From Klebsormidium nitens (lineage: Eukaryota; Streptophyta; Klebsormidiophyceae; Klebsormidiales; Klebsormidiaceae), in contig DF237004.1 of the NCBI GenBank assembly GCA_000708835.1, forward strand, positions 131,480 through 195,479: DNA of 64,000 nucleotides. The letters are read 5' to 3'. A program made the position numbers and the translations under genes. The notes below the pieces were generated by a model. It saw nothing but the letters and a program-made list of their open reading frames with translations. It was not told the origin of the DNA and ran no database searches. Position 1 is the stretch's first letter; each line of letters opens with the position of its first letter. Below, piece by piece: positions 1 through 12,504 of this stretch.

Positions 1-2390
1 AGGTTAAGCGGCAGAAGAGTGAGGGTGCGGCGGATGATATTAGCAAGGAGAGGGTCACGGGGTGGTCCGAGGACAGAAGTTTCCGGGGGAATAAGGGAAG
101 GTCTCCTGGGAAGAGTGAAAGCGAAGGGAGGGAGAGCGGGGGTTCGAGCAAGCGGGAAACGAGCGCCGACAGGGTGCAGGACTTCCAGCGAAGCCCTGCG
201 GTCGGTAAGAATGTTGACATTGAGAAGCAGCCCAGGACCTCTGATGGGGACCGGAAGCTGACGGAGAAAAAGGAGGAAGGCTTGAGTAACGATCGAAGGG
301 GTAGCGAGGACCGCAGAACTTCGTCGGTCAGGGCAGAAGCGAACGGGGAGGCGGACAAGAAGGTCTCGGGTCGAGATAGCTCGGAACCGCACAGGAGCGC
401 TTCTCGCAGTTCCCACGAGTTGCGGAGGTCTGAAGAGGGCGACCGGTCGACCAAGAGAAAGAGAGAGGACGACGCCAGGGGTTCGGAGGAGAGGGAGAAG
501 GAAGCGAGGGAGAAGGAGATGAGACACCGGGCGCTCCAGATTCTGGAGGCGGGCCGGCACAAGAAGCGGAAGGAGAGGGAAGAGCAGCGGAGAAACGACC
601 CCGGGGGGCATGAACCGGGCACGTCGGGGCGCGAGGGTCATCGGTCGGGTTTGCAGGGGGTGAGGAAGGACGGGAGGGACAAGAAAGCCCAGCGAAACTA
701 TCGGCGCCCCTCGGAGTTCGATGACAACGACGAGCGGTCTAGGAGTCGGAGCCAGGGGAGGGGCGATAGTTCCGAAGAGCCTCGACGGAGGAGCGCGGAT
801 TTATGGGACAAGCGCCCGCTGCCAGAGCCGAATGGAGTGGGAAGAACCGGGCGGGGCGGCCATCCAGTTCGGTTGGACGAAAAGGGCGATAGTTTCGAGC
901 GTTCTCGGGGGGGTTTGTGGGCTGACAGGGGCAACAAGCTCGGAGACGGGCACACACAGCCAAACTCTCGACGGGTGGTCGTTGGGCTTGGTGCGATCGA
1001 ACGAAGGCCGGACCTGCCGAGGTTTTCCGACCGGGACAGGGACTTCAGTTCGAGCAGAAACGCAGCACGCGAGTCTCCCGGGCCGCCGGGGTTTGAGAAC
1101 AGGGCCCCGGCGCCAAGGCCCCGTTTTGGGGGTAATCCGGAGACTTGGGTGGGGCGGCTTGGAGACCCCGACCGCGCTGATGGGCTGCAAAGGAGCGGAA
1201 GCGGGCCAGTCGTCAGCATTGGGGCGAGGCAGCCTTCCAAGTAAGTTCTGGCTTCTGAGTGCCAAGTTTGTGGTAATATCGTCGGCTGGAAGTCAGACTT
1301 CTGTGCTGTGTTGCAGCGTCTTGTGCAGAATCGGGGCGAGGGGCTTTGAAGCGTGATATTGTACCGAGGGGGTTTTGCAGCGCGATCGTTGTACGCAAGT
1401 CTGAGGTGCTTGTGTCGCCAAGTTGGCCGATATGTCAGCCGTTCAATCATCGAGCAAGTTATCACTGCACGCACGAGCTTTCTTCTATCTACTTGTCCGA
1501 TAGAATTTCTTTGAAAGTAGAGTCTGTGTATATCCAGCGTCAGTATGCAACTGTGTTGACGTGCCATAGCTCCTCGTTTTAAACTACAAAACTTTCAAAG
1601 ACCTCAAACTCGTCTCGATTCCCACTGTTATGTCCCGTGCAGAACGCTTGCTGTGAATAATTTGCCGGAGAACATCAAGTCAGGGCGCATTCTGGACATC
1701 TTCAACAAGTACGGGCCAGTGCAGGTAAGGCGCTGCCAACGCCTTTTCAAACAGTCGCAGGCACCTTTCAACCGTCTCGGAGAAATAGGCAGATGACTGC
1801 GTGGGACCATCTTTGGTGGGCGTGGATTGCTCTGTGTGATCGGAGCGAAGGTGCTTGCAATGGGTCGGGAAGAACGTTCTTTGATCCACGGGATCTTGTG
1901 GTTTGCTTCGGAAAAAATGCCCCGAGTTAGATCCCCGAACTGTGAGGCTGCCTCAACCCGCATTTTCCAATCAATGCACGTCAGCTGCGTCTTCTGAATC
2001 CACCGCATTCTTATCATCTGCAGCTAGTGCGGCAGACAGGGAAATCATCGGTCGAGGTCACTTTTCGAAGAGAAGAAGAGGCGAAGGCTGCACGCGCAAA
2101 TGTCCACAGGTAAGTGTGAAAATTCCACGTCTAATTCCGCTTGCTTGATTTCGACATAAATCTGACAAGAAGACTTTCCTTGGAAACCGTCAGATAGTAC
2201 TACCTTCCAAAGTCGGCGTCTCCCTGTTGTTGATGGTCCTGTCTTCCAATCACTCGGTGCAAGTCTTTTCAGGTGTGTTGACTTGTGACGATTTTTGTTT
2301 TTCGTGACCAATTTTGTTCTTCTTTCCAGGATGATCAAGTTGGAGGGCAAGGAGGTACTGGTAGAGTACAAGGCACCAGTCTCCGCATAG
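1..2390 (+). CDS. RS-rich protein with C-terminal RRM (5' end missing)
   Basis: The gene is open from the left edge (frame starting at base 3), so its start lies outside the window. Exons are <3-1240, 1643-1724, 2024-2109 and 2330-2390, all GT-AG with matching phases, ending in TAG at 2388-2390. The first 412 or so visible codons are charged and low in complexity: many Arg, Ser, Glu, Lys and Asp residues, RS and ER dipeptides, and few hydrophobic residues, as in splicing-associated RS proteins. The last about 75 residues, built from exons 2-4, form one RRM: an RNP2-like LAVNNL strand, an acidic/aromatic helix (ILDIFNKYGPV), an RNP1-like SSVEVTFRREEEA segment and a final LEGKEVLVEYKAP strand, with the stop seven bases later. 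An RNA-binding, probably nuclear, role in splicing or mRNA processing follows from the family. The specific orthologue is not recognised. Confidence 0.75.
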
Positions 2391-3769
2391 CATGTTCTGG
2401 GCTAGAACCTGACGTTATTGTCACGTCAGGACTGTCGTAATCGAGCAGCTGATTTTCCCACGCTTTCAATCAAAGCAGGTTTCTCTGACGTGGATCTGAA
2501 CAGTGATCACAACAAAATTCATTGCGGGTTTGCCAGCATCACCCGAGTCGCTTTCGTTGCTAGCCAACTCTGAAACCATGGACACACACGTGCAGTGCAT
2601 GTACATTTGCCCATCAGTGAGTCTTGCTGTTCATTAGTTTGTATGCAAAAGTTCCTAAATATATGGCCTCGCGCGCGGCATCCTCACTGAAGGCCTGCAT
2701 GCCCTTCCAGAGTGCTTTGTCCTTATTGATGATTCTATGAACAGAAAATTCCCATATGAGCTGTGTGCATGACCGTCGATCTGGGTCCGGCCATGTGCAG
2801 TGGCTAGGTTCAATGACACATACGTGGGCGCTGGGCCCGGCGTTATGTACGAACTAGAGGTAACGCGCGTTGGCTTGCGCAACATTTACCTACATTTGTT
2901 AGAGGCTGCCACATATATACATAATAGCCTAGCTACGTCCCGGCCAGCTGGCAAGCCTTATGATCATACATGACAAACATAAATATCACATGTTGCATGG
3001 GCTCATGTAACCTGGCGTGGCATGCAGCGATTGCAGTAATTGCTTGCAGAGGCCACCGCCAGACCAGATTGATTAATCTACCCGGATCGGGGCCAGGCAG
3101 TGCTCTGAGCCGGCTGTATGCAGTGATGCTTCTAACCTTCGACTTGATACAGTACGTCAGCAGACAGTACGTAGCTGCTGCAGGCTCGATCATATCACTT
3201 CATGTGCACATGCTGCTCCCAGCAATTAAACATGGTTGTTTGCATGGACTGAATGCATATATTCACAAACCGCAACGTTGAAAATTTTGCCCGTCTGCAC
3301 TTGGTGACCACATTGCTATTTATGCACTATCTGACATATGCGTGCTTCAGACTAGACTCGACTAAAAAAGCTAAAAGTATTTTAGGCGGGACTATTGACC
3401 GTCGGCTTTGCAAGTCATCGCTCCTTTGCTAGCGTAGGCCGAAATAGGGGCTTCGGTTTCCCAAGCAAAGCATCTTCGCAGTCCTCGTAAACGTCCGCCC
3501 CTAGCTGCGAGCAGATACGTCCATAAGATTCATTATCGGTCAGTCAATCGTGGCACTCAAGCTCCTGTCCCATTCGATACAGAGTCGTACGATGGCAACA
3601 GCACATCATGAAAAATACAAGGGCAGTTTCGATCCTAGAGTTGGAGCTTTACAGACGCCAAACATACTTATTGGCAAATGCAGACTGCGGGCGCCAGTAG
3701 ATTGAAAAGCTCTTGTATCAATGACGCCACCATGACCTAAAAACTGATGCGCTTCAAACAAGGACTCAC
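2391..3769. other. Intergenic, no gene seen
   Basis: This stretch presumably holds the 3' UTR of the RRM gene and then AT-richer sequence with many GCATGC and ATGCAT words around 2690-3250. The reading frames are short and lack splice-supported coding character. No repeat family or RNA gene was recognised. Confidence 0.5.
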
Positions 3770-4048
3770 CTTTACATGGCTGAACGTATGCCCAAGCTCC
3801 TCATTCTTCTTGGCTACCAAAGAAAAAGCTTCTTTAACTTCCTCAAGAGCCGCCCCATCCCTCAAAGCGGCCGCTTGTGTGATCACGTTTTGTGACCCTG
3901 TGCTTCCCAAGGCTGCGTTTCTTTGCTTCCAGTATGCCTCTATATCCCTCTGCTGAACCGCAGCGGTTGTTGCTGGTTTCTGCACACATTTGCAGTACCA
4001 CCCATGAAATGCAACCCCCCCCTTCTTGAGGATCTTCTTCAATATTCT
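3770..4048 (-). CDS. Exon of unrecognised protein
   Basis: On the minus strand a 93-codon exon runs from an acceptor (..TCTATAG) at 4049 to a donor (AAAG|GTGAGT) at 3770, phase 0 at both ends. It encodes a plausible folded segment: a basic start (RILKKILKKGG), a Trp/Cys motif FHGWYCKC, then VQQRDIEAYWKQRNAAL and a charged helix ending in KKNEELGHTFSHVK. I do not recognise the family. Further exons probably lie on both sides: a minus-strand open stretch near 4460-4690 contains a leucine-rich helical segment (HFPALLLIRLL) that could belong to the same gene, but its splice sites are not convincing. Confidence 0.4.
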
Positions 4049-6557
4049 CTATAGATACCCGCAGACATATCAGTACTTCTATTGAAGATCCGATTGCAAT
4101 GGAACATACTGAAAAGTCCGTTCGTTAAGCAGTTTCCTCGTGGTAATGTCTACTAGATCATTGGTGTTTGCTTAATAGTACTAAGTGTCTGATCCCAACA
4201 AATCAAAGCATGTATTTGAATTGGATTCGCCGCCCCGCCTAGTAATAGAACCAAATCAAACATTCCTGAGGAGATGCTACTTGTAGGAGCTACATTCTCA
4301 AGGCTTTTGTGCTGTGTCAATCAGCTTGTAGCCTACAGCAGTTTCTGAGATCCTAATGGTTGTACACAGCGCAGTGCTCTCTTTAAGGAGGCCTCCACCA
4401 ACTTGTGCCAGATTGCACGGGCTAGACTCGTTTGGAACGACATCTGGTGTGCCTCACCTTCGTTTCGTAATCCATCTTCTTTTCTGAAGGAGGCCGACCT
4501 GAAGATAGTTGGGAAGCCCTGTCAGCAATCGGATCAGTAACAAAGCAGGAAAGTGGTTGTAGCGATCAGTTTGAGTCTGCAGATACTCCCAAACTGTTTG
4601 AGTCTTCAGCAAGTGTAGGACCTGCTTCTGGGTCGAATCTGCAGGGGAAGCACCCTCTTCCATCACGTACGTAGGCAAAGCAGTCTCCGTGGACCCCACC
4701 CCACCAGACCATGTCAGGCTGTATGCTTAAACCAATGGATTTAGGAAGATTGCTACCTTGGATTTTGTTCCCAGGTTAAGCATGACGCGCTCGTTCAAGG
4801 TAGTGTACCTAACAACAACTGTCTACAATAGCCGTTGAAACTGCTCGTCCTTAACATACTGTGTGAGCAACACAGTCACTGACGTTCGGTTCTCTCTGCG
4901 TACTCACCAATTCAAGGTAGCTCGTGCTTTAACCGCTCACCTGGAACAAGAATCTTGTGCAGAGCTGGCCTCCATGGTTGCATCTTGGTTGAGCTCTGGC
5001 AGCATTCTCTGCGAGTCTGTCCAATCCTAAGAACCGAACCACCGACTTTATGCTCCTTGAATTCTTTACAGCCGTCAATTAGCTGTCGATGAGATACGCT
5101 ACCTAACGAGGAGCAACTTGCCCAGCTTGAAAGCTGGCCTGCAAAAGTGGAAAGCTTGTCATCACAGTCAATGCTTGCCTGAGTGTGGAGCTACGAGCTC
5201 AATTCTTGCTCAACGCATTGCTCAGCCGGCGACATTTCCCTGATACTCTCTTTTGCAATGCAGATGGCGAATTATGGTGGCCTTTGCGACTCTACTCATT
5301 GCTTCAGATAGACATGCTTTCGAGCTGGACTCAGCAACTTCTGATATATAAGGAAACAATCATGCTGACCAATGTGGAATGGGGTGGTACTGTCCAATCC
5401 AGTCGCAGCACTACATGGTAGCTGAAGTAGGTTAGCGTAGGACCTTCCACACACTTACCATAGGTACCTATTTACGGAAGGTGTGGGTAGGAATACCGTG
5501 CCTACGTGAGGCTACTCTACAGAGTACTGTAGCTAGGTTCGGCCGGCCTTTGAGGTTTCGGGATTACCCGTCGGCTGATTCGAAATGCTTCTATGGCCTA
5601 GTTGCATTGGTAACGCTTGGTAGAAAAGTGCCGGAAGCATTACTTATCGCCTGCGCGCGCGAATTGATAACAAGTCCTAATTCTTACAAGTCATGGTTGT
5701 GCACGGAGCTTTTGGTATTGAATTTACGAGGGGCGCATTCCAAACTTGAAGTGAGGATCTAGCAGATTTGTCTCAAACAAATTCTTGACGTTGGAGAGGA
5801 TCGTCTCTGATGTTACAGCATTGCCTGCCATGCTCAGAAGTCCATTTGATCGAAGTTCTGCCACAAAAATCACTGCAGGCCACAGTAGGTCACAGAAAAA
5901 GGGGACAGAAAGATCTATCGGAGAACATTGAGAGAATTTTATGAGGGGCGGGACGACTGGAACATAAAGGGACCACACAGTGAAGAGTGTAACGGGGAGC
6001 AAATACAAGGAGGAGTGTCGCAAGGGGCAAAAGGGCGTTCCTGCTTGTCTGGCACCTTGTGATCAGTTGCGTCTGCTTCAAGAACGGAACGTATGTAGGC
6101 CATAAGGTGCAGGAGAACAGGAGCAAAGAGCTTCCAAGATGGTAAGATTGAACGTTTGAGCCGCTTCAATGGATCTGCAGACAGTACACGGAATGCCGAA
6201 ATGTTGAGGGGCACGCTGCACTCGTCAACGCTCTTCTTTAAATCAAGGGGAAGGGCACCGTGCTGCAACTTTCATCTGAATCTGGTCATCGAAAGCTCTT
6301 TAGCAACAGTTCTGCATCCAGTCGTCCAAACTTTCAAAGCCATTCAAAGGCAGGGAATTGTGACGAAGGAGATGCAAAAGCGCCCAAGCAATCTTGCAGA
6401 CGATAAGATACCTGCTCAAGATCGCGCTATACATTTGACCTTTTGTTCTGAGCACCTACATCCCAGATGGACGCCATGCTTAGCTCTTTTCAGGAAGTTT
6501 GAATCTGCTGTGCCTCAGCATTGTCAGCATTCTGACAACTCTGCTTGTCCTTCCTGA
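4049..6557. other. Unresolved region upstream of CFAP45
   Basis: No complete gene was resolved. Minus-strand open stretches near 4454-4699 and 5724-6268 have some protein-like content and could be exons of the gene whose clear exon lies at 3770-4048, which would make it divergent from CFAP45. The last few hundred bases before 6558 should contain the CFAP45 promoter and 5' UTR; no specific element was identified. Confidence 0.3.
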
Positions 6558-9500
6558 ATGAAGCCGGCCTCCGTGCGCTCCGACGCTACTCATGGGACGC
6601 AGCGGTCGAGCAGCTCCAAGACGCAGGGGAAGTACAAAGTGGTGAGAGCCTGGTTGACTACCAGCATGAACTCCCCAAGAACAATCGGGGGTCTGTAGTT
6701 TGGCCATCATCAGCTATTTTGTGCACATTCAATCAATGAACTTTGAAAGGAGATGCAACGGAAAGCAAGCAAGATATATTGGCAGTGGAAGTGAAAGGTG
6801 GAGGAGATTCTCCTAACAGTTGACAAAAACTCAATGCTTGCCTTTAGAGAGCGTCAAAGAAGACACTGCACGACTGTAACGTCCTTGCCTCTCACGAGCT
6901 TTGTTGCACTGTTGTCAGATCTCAAGGTCCAGCACTGTGGACGAGTCACTGTTTGGAAACAATGGCATGCCGGTGGTCACACGGAGCCCCACAAGAAAGC
7001 AAAAGGAGAACCAGGTAAGCAAGCTCAGGGTGCGCGCAATGAGCTCCCAAACCAATTGGTAAGCTGCACCAGCTGTTGGTGAACAGAGGCCTCCTGCTGC
7101 AACCTAAGCTTATACGGCCATAAGTCAGTGAAACCTTCCTGGACCAGCATCAACCAATCCTGAACCAACAAGCGAGTTGACAGCCTGCTGATTCAAAATT
7201 GAAGCTGACTTATCGAGAGTAGAATGAAGGTAACCAAAGTAGTGTTTTAATGTTGCTAATCTGTGGACAGAACGGATGCTGATACCACTTCTTGAAAAGA
7301 GCACTTGAGCTGCCTCCTCACCTGACACTCGAGTTTAAAAACAGATGATATATCCACACTGCAACAGGAAAACACGCGGAGTCGAAAAGGGGCAACTCAA
7401 AAGGAGGACACAGACAGCGTTCTCCTAACGAAGGGTGACATTCAGCGAATCAAGGTGAGAACGGTGTCCTTTACTTCTGCAGGATGCGCCGGCTGGGAAA
7501 CGACTGTCGTTGGGTAGGCAAGTCGTTTGTGACATCCAGTCAAAAACTCTCATCTTATCTCACTCGTCTGCTTTCGGTACCGCTCAGCTGTTGAATCCAG
7601 CTTCTCATGTTTTTGATTTATAAGTGCTAAAGGGTGGCTTCTCATCGATGTAGGGGACAGGGCTCATCACGAGCGCAGAAGAGAAGGAGACACTAAGATG
7701 TATGCACGAGACGCAGAAGGAGCAGGAGCGGGCGGTGTCTACCCAACGAAAGAACGCTATGCTCAAGGTGGGCCGAGTAGAAACCTTCCCAGAAGTCCTT
7801 GCAAAGCTGCCGCCTGTGACTCTGACGCTTCAGATGAGATCGTCAAGTCGGACGGCTGGAGATAGAGGTCTGCTGAACACTTTCATCGATACAATCAGAA
7901 TCTCATGAACGCGATCCAGGTCTGGTCAGCTTCTGATGAGTTAGGTTCGCTTGATTCTGCTCGTTTATACGAATTGAGTGTGCTGTTTGTCAAGTATCCA
8001 AAGTCTCTCAATCCGGTTCTGTCCCTTCTGGGCTTGCAGATGGAGGAGGAGAGGCGGAAACGAGCGCCGCTGACAGAAACAGACCGGCTGAAGCAGGAAG
8101 AAACGTCCAGGTAAGATATTTCTATGCAAGTACTTTTATGTCGAGGCCTTGATAGAGTTGTTTTGCACGCTGCCGCGTGACCATCCGAAAGTTCAGAGGT
8201 TCCTTTTCGTGGCTGTCATGGAGCGGACTGAGTGCATTTTCTTCAATGCTGCTACTCTGCAGTGACTATTGATTGGCTGTTGAGCATGTGCAGTAGATAA
8301 AACATAACGGCCAGCATCGCAAGCAGCTAGGCGAGGTTCTGACGAATTCTTACTGATTGCATAAGTTCGTCTCAACCAGCGCCGGCTCTACTACGGCGTG
8401 CAGCATGTGTAAGGCCCCACTCAGCGGGTTAAAAAGAGGCTCCACGAATTGTTCAGGGTTTGTTCAATCCACCCTTTCCCGATGCAGCATTCTGTCGGCC
8501 GCCAACCAGCAGCTAGACGAGCAACTAGACGAGGTGAAGCGGATGAATCAGATGATGCTCTACTCCAAGTGCATGACCGTGAGGGACAAACAGATCGAGG
8601 AAAAGGTGCGTCCGGCCATCTGAACGCTTGTCTCATCGATTGTTCCGATGCTCAAGACGAGGTGATATGTTTGAAGGTCCAGCACCTGCTCTGCACCTAA
8701 GTCGAAGTGACTGGGTCTCCAAAACCCTGAGCGCCAGCAGAAACACGTTTCTTCCCAAAGAGACACTTTCAAACTGTTTTCTTAAGGGATGACATTCCTT
8801 GATCATGCTTCTTTCAAATGTGGCTCTTCGGATGACAGCTTCTTACCTAAAACTCTTAAGGACCCAGGCTGGATGGTTGTTCCGTTATCATACCTCCCAG
8901 ACCTGTTACTGACATGTTGATTCGGATATCATTCGGTTCGTTCCAACCGCCGCTTCACATGTATCTCTGCTTTCGAATAGAGCTGCACGGATTGGTTCGT
9001 TTATCTCCTGGCTGGCCTGTACAAAAGATTGCCGTCCTGTAGTGATTGGAAACGGTCCCGCTATCGTTGCAGAGAAGAATCAAGGAACAGGAGGAAGCAG
9101 AGACTCGGCGTCTAGACGTTGCAATGGAGGCAGATCGGCGCAGGGCACTTGAGGAATACGAAGAGAGGGAGAGGAGGCGCGTCGAAGAGTTCAAACAGGG
9201 GAAGAAGGTCATCGAGCTTCAAATCGAGGTCAGTGCACTCTCAAAGCCGCGATTACTCGTTGTGGATTCCGAAGACTTCGGCCTTGATTTTTGTTCGTGA
9301 GTCGGGTTTGGAACGTACTTCAGGACCTTTCGGGAATCGTGCGACGCACAAGGATAAAGTTTAACACCTATAAGGATCTAAGAGCTATAAGACACGCCCG
9401 GGGAATGGGTGGGTTGGTATGGTGGTTAGGGTGGGTTCGGGTGCCAAGCGCGTCATGTTTGTTGGTTAGGTTTCTACTCAAATTGCCACCCCGAGTACTT

Positions 9501-12500
9501 TCTTACGGGTACTAGATCCTTATAGGTATTGAACTTGATGGGTGTTGCGACGCCAAGGATATGGGCCCATCTAAGCACAAAAAAGCTTACACCGATGAGG
9601 ACTGCTGGTGCTGAAATTGCCAGGGGATTCTTGAAGTCTGTTCGACCCACGGGATGCATTGCCATTAAACACAGGCGGCAAAAGGCCGGTCCTGAAAGGT
9701 CGTGGCAAAAGACGACACGTTTCCACCGCGAGCGCCTTCTTACGCTTCGATTGATATGTTGTACAGTCCTCAGCTCTGAGTACAGAAGATGAGGGCCGGG
9801 AGCCTTGCGAAGTGATCTCTCTTGACGTGTCGCCGTGCGGGATGACCGGCAGGAAACGGGCTATCCAGGTTTATCACAAAACTCGCAAACTTTTCCTTCA
9901 AAGCACAAAAAGTCAAGCGTTGACAGCAATTCACGTTCTAGAAGTACGAGCTTAGATACCAGGTGGCATCGAAGGCTAGTTTTCCACGATTTAGCACGAT
10001 TTAGCACCAAATTAGAACAAATGCTACCGGCTGAGAGCTAACCCCTCTGCGGGTTATCTCCTTGGTTCCAGGAGCGCAAGCTGGAGCGGCAGCGGCAGGA
10101 GGAGCGTCCAGCCGTGCCCGACACGATCGAGCTTGAACGGAAACGATAACCCCAGCGGTTCAACCCAACAATAGCAAACTTTGAGCTCAAGCGTCACGGG
10201 TGAATCGCTAACCCCCTAACGGTTATTTTTCAGGAGCGCGAGCTGGAGCGTCAGCGGCAGGAAGAGGTCCTCGCGCTGGAACGCCAGGCCGTGCTGGACG
10301 CGATCGAGCGCAACAAGGCGGAGGAGCTGCGCCAGATGCAGGAGCGGCGCGACGCGGGCGCGCGGCTGCTGCAGGCAAGCCTGCGCGCGCGGACCGCAGA
10401 CTTGCTCCAATGGCACTGTCACAGCGGTCCGACGTGTAGTTTATGAAGTGCAATCAAGAGGGCGACCTGAACTTCAGTCTTAGCATCACATAAAGTGTTG
10501 GCTGCTAACCAGGCTGATTAAGAGACTATTCTCCTGTGTTATGAAGCAGATTCGATGCTAGCTTTGACATTGTGCCGCCCAAGTGTGTTTATTGGACGTT
10601 TCACCACTTCCTAACCACCCATCAAGAACTCAGAACCATTCATGTCAAGGGCGAAAAAATCAGAAGCAAACACGTGTCCAGACGTCTGTTATAACGGAGA
10701 GATCTGGACCGTCCAACCGTTATGCTTGACAAACTAGACGGTAGTGACAGCAAAGACTTCTGTCCCCAGCATACTGGCAACGTTCGCTTGAACCAACAGT
10801 CACTTGAAATAAGATCCAAGTCACCGGGAAAACAAACAAAAAAACCTAACCCAAAAGATGACGCGCTCCGCACCCGAACCCACCCTGACCACCAGCCAAC
10901 CCCATCCGTCTCCCGGGTGCCTATCTTAGTTCAAGCGCCTGATAGTTCAAAGAACGTTGCCAAACTGTCCCCAGCCAGCTCTCAACTCTGCGGTCCGCCT
11001 GCAGGAGGTGTCGCGCAGCAACGCGGCGCTGATTGAGCGCAAGAAGGCGCTCGCGGCCGCGGAGCGCGAGGAGGAGCTGCGCATCGCGGCGTACATCGCG
11101 CAGAAAGAAGCGCGCGAGGCGCAGGTCGCGGAGGAGCAGGAGCGGGTCAAGAAGGACCGGGAGCGCGAGGTGGCCAGGCTGCGCGGGATGCAGGTGCGCG
11201 CGTTTTAAAAAACATTGAGGAGATGGGCTGGTCGTCTGTTTTGTGGCTCTCTCAGAGCCCCTCAGAATCGACGAGAGGAAGACCGCTGATTGAACTCACA
11301 GAGCTTCAAAACAGGCAATCAGATAGAGGTTAGATGCATCCTGCAAGTGATCTTTGGGGGATCAGAGTCGAAGAAAGGATTGTTGTGGAGAAGATTGCAC
11401 TCGTACAGCGCCGGAGTAATATGAGCAGTCATCGTCCGGGGCAACCCAAGTACGCCGTCCTTAAGGAGCCAAGGAAAAGTCTTTCCAACATTTGGCTTCA
11501 CAACCTTTCTGCAGGAGAAGGCCAACGACAAGCAGGCCGAGATCGACGCGCTGCGCGCGCAGCGCACGCAGGAGGCGTACGAGCGCGAGTGGCGCGCGAA
11601 GGAGCGCGCCGAGGCGGAGCGCGCGCGGCGGCTGAACCAGGAGCTCGCGGAGGCGCGCGAGCAGCAGAAGGTCCTCAAGATGAAGCAGCTGGCGGACTAC
11701 GCGCAGGCAGAGCAAGCCGAGTTCTACAGGATCATAGCCGAAAAAAGAGGTGGGGACGATAATCTTCTCTGGTCTCTCGAGGGTACCCGGCATTTTCATA
11801 GTGCCTGATTGTCATGACGCTTACAAGCAGAGATTGAGTAACTGCGAGCGTCGTGTGGAATGTGATTGGTCTGGATACTGCTTCAGATCAGCTGAAGTGA
11901 CTCCCGTTTCTTTTAGGCGCGTTGGCAGTCGAATCGAGAACTCTTCGCGCCCATAAGACGAGACTTTCCGACCTGCGGGGTGGTGAAACACAAACGCGAA
12001 AGGATTCTTATCAGATCCGTCTACTTCCTCTCCCCTGATTCGAGAATCAAAGCGACAAGTTTTAAGGGCTGTGTCGCTCTAAATTTCACGTCTAGGCGAA
12101 CCGTTTCCATCGACCATTGTACAATCGCCTATCCACCTTTGGACTGACCACACACTTTACCTTTCCATCGCCCCTCCATAATCAATCCCTTCTTGTCAAT
12201 TCTCCGTATAACCTCCTGCTCGCGTGCAGAGATGGAGAAGCGCGAGCGCGAGCTGGAGCAGCAGGCGCAGCGCAAGGAGGTGGAGCACAAGGAACAGCTG
12301 AAGCTGCAGATCGCGCAGCGGGAGGAGGAGCGGCGGAGGGAGCGGGAGGCGCACCTCAGAGAGGGGGATAAGATCAAGCAGAAACTGCAGGCGGAGAAGG
12401 ATAAGCTGGAGAGGATACGGATGAAAAAGCTGCAGGATCTGGAGAAGGAGGGCGTGCCGGAGAAGTATAGGGCGGAGCTCATGACGAAGAAGCTCATGAA

Positions 12501-12504
12501 GTGA
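6558..12504 (+). CDS. CFAP45: Cilia- and flagella-associated protein 45
   Basis: There are eleven exons: 6558-6641, 6919-7014, 7368-7454, 7654-7767, 8040-8110, 8488-8605, 9073-9228, 10234-10374, 11005-11193, 11515-11749 and 12230-12504 (TGA). All phases join, giving 521 residues; the human protein is about 551. CFAP45 is a microtubule inner protein of motile-cilium doublets. Family marks seen here are VDESLFG near residue 35, TKGDIQRIK then LITSAEE around 80-95, the LDEQLDEVKRMNQMMLYSK block (about 157-175), a long charged trichohyalin-plectin-homology coiled coil from there onward (EKANDKQAEIDALRAQR, REWRAKERAEAERARR, EFYRIIAEKR), and the C-terminal GVPEKYRAEL. The start is the ATG opening a 28-codon exon rich in Ser/Lys, like the family's basic N-terminus. 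The intron after exon 8 uses a GC donor. Introns also contain a MITE-like element and a decayed exon copy. Its presence implies a motile flagellated stage. Confidence 0.93.
9354..9538. mobile_element. MITE-like element with 27-bp terminal inverted repeats
   Basis: Bases 9354-9380 and the reverse complement of 9512-9538 match at 24 of 27 positions, sharing the core ACCTATAAGGATCTA. They enclose about 130 bp with GT-rich segments (GGGTTGGTATGGTGGTTAGG). Total length is 185 bp, there is no coding potential, and it lies in CFAP45 intron 7. That architecture fits a non-autonomous DNA transposon. I could not identify a clear target-site duplication, and one copy alone cannot prove mobility. Confidence 0.55.
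10072..10149 (+). pseudogene. Decayed duplicate of CFAP45 exon 8
   Basis: The sequence after the AG at 10070-10071 nearly repeats the start of functional exon 8 (10234): GAGCGCAAGCTGGAGCG against GAGCGCGAGCTGGAGCG, then a shared CAGCGGCAGGA block. It has lost about a dozen bases and runs into an in-frame TAA after 25 codons. The intron sequence before each acceptor is also similar (CTAACCCC...GGTTAT...CAG), so the duplicated unit spans the splice acceptor. Unit spacing is 162 bp. Including it would truncate CFAP45, so it is a relic or a poison exon. Confidence 0.75.
10375..10376 (+). promoter_or_regulatory. Non-canonical GC splice donor, CFAP45 intron 8
   Basis: The exon ends CTGCTGCAG and the intron begins GCAAGC, the usual context of GC-AG introns (AG|GCAAG). 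Using it keeps phase 0 into the exon at 11005. A GT donor in frame is not available nearby. Confidence 0.7.

Noticed and set aside
698-1567. 289-codon minus-strand open frame at the left edge
   Set aside because: It lies opposite the Arg/Ser/Gly-rich exon and has no motif. The plus-strand frame joins correctly to the RRM exons.
5440-5520. Hairpin-like repeats of CCTTCCACAC and GGAAGGTGTGG
   Set aside because: The arms do not pair as true reverse complements over more than a few bases.
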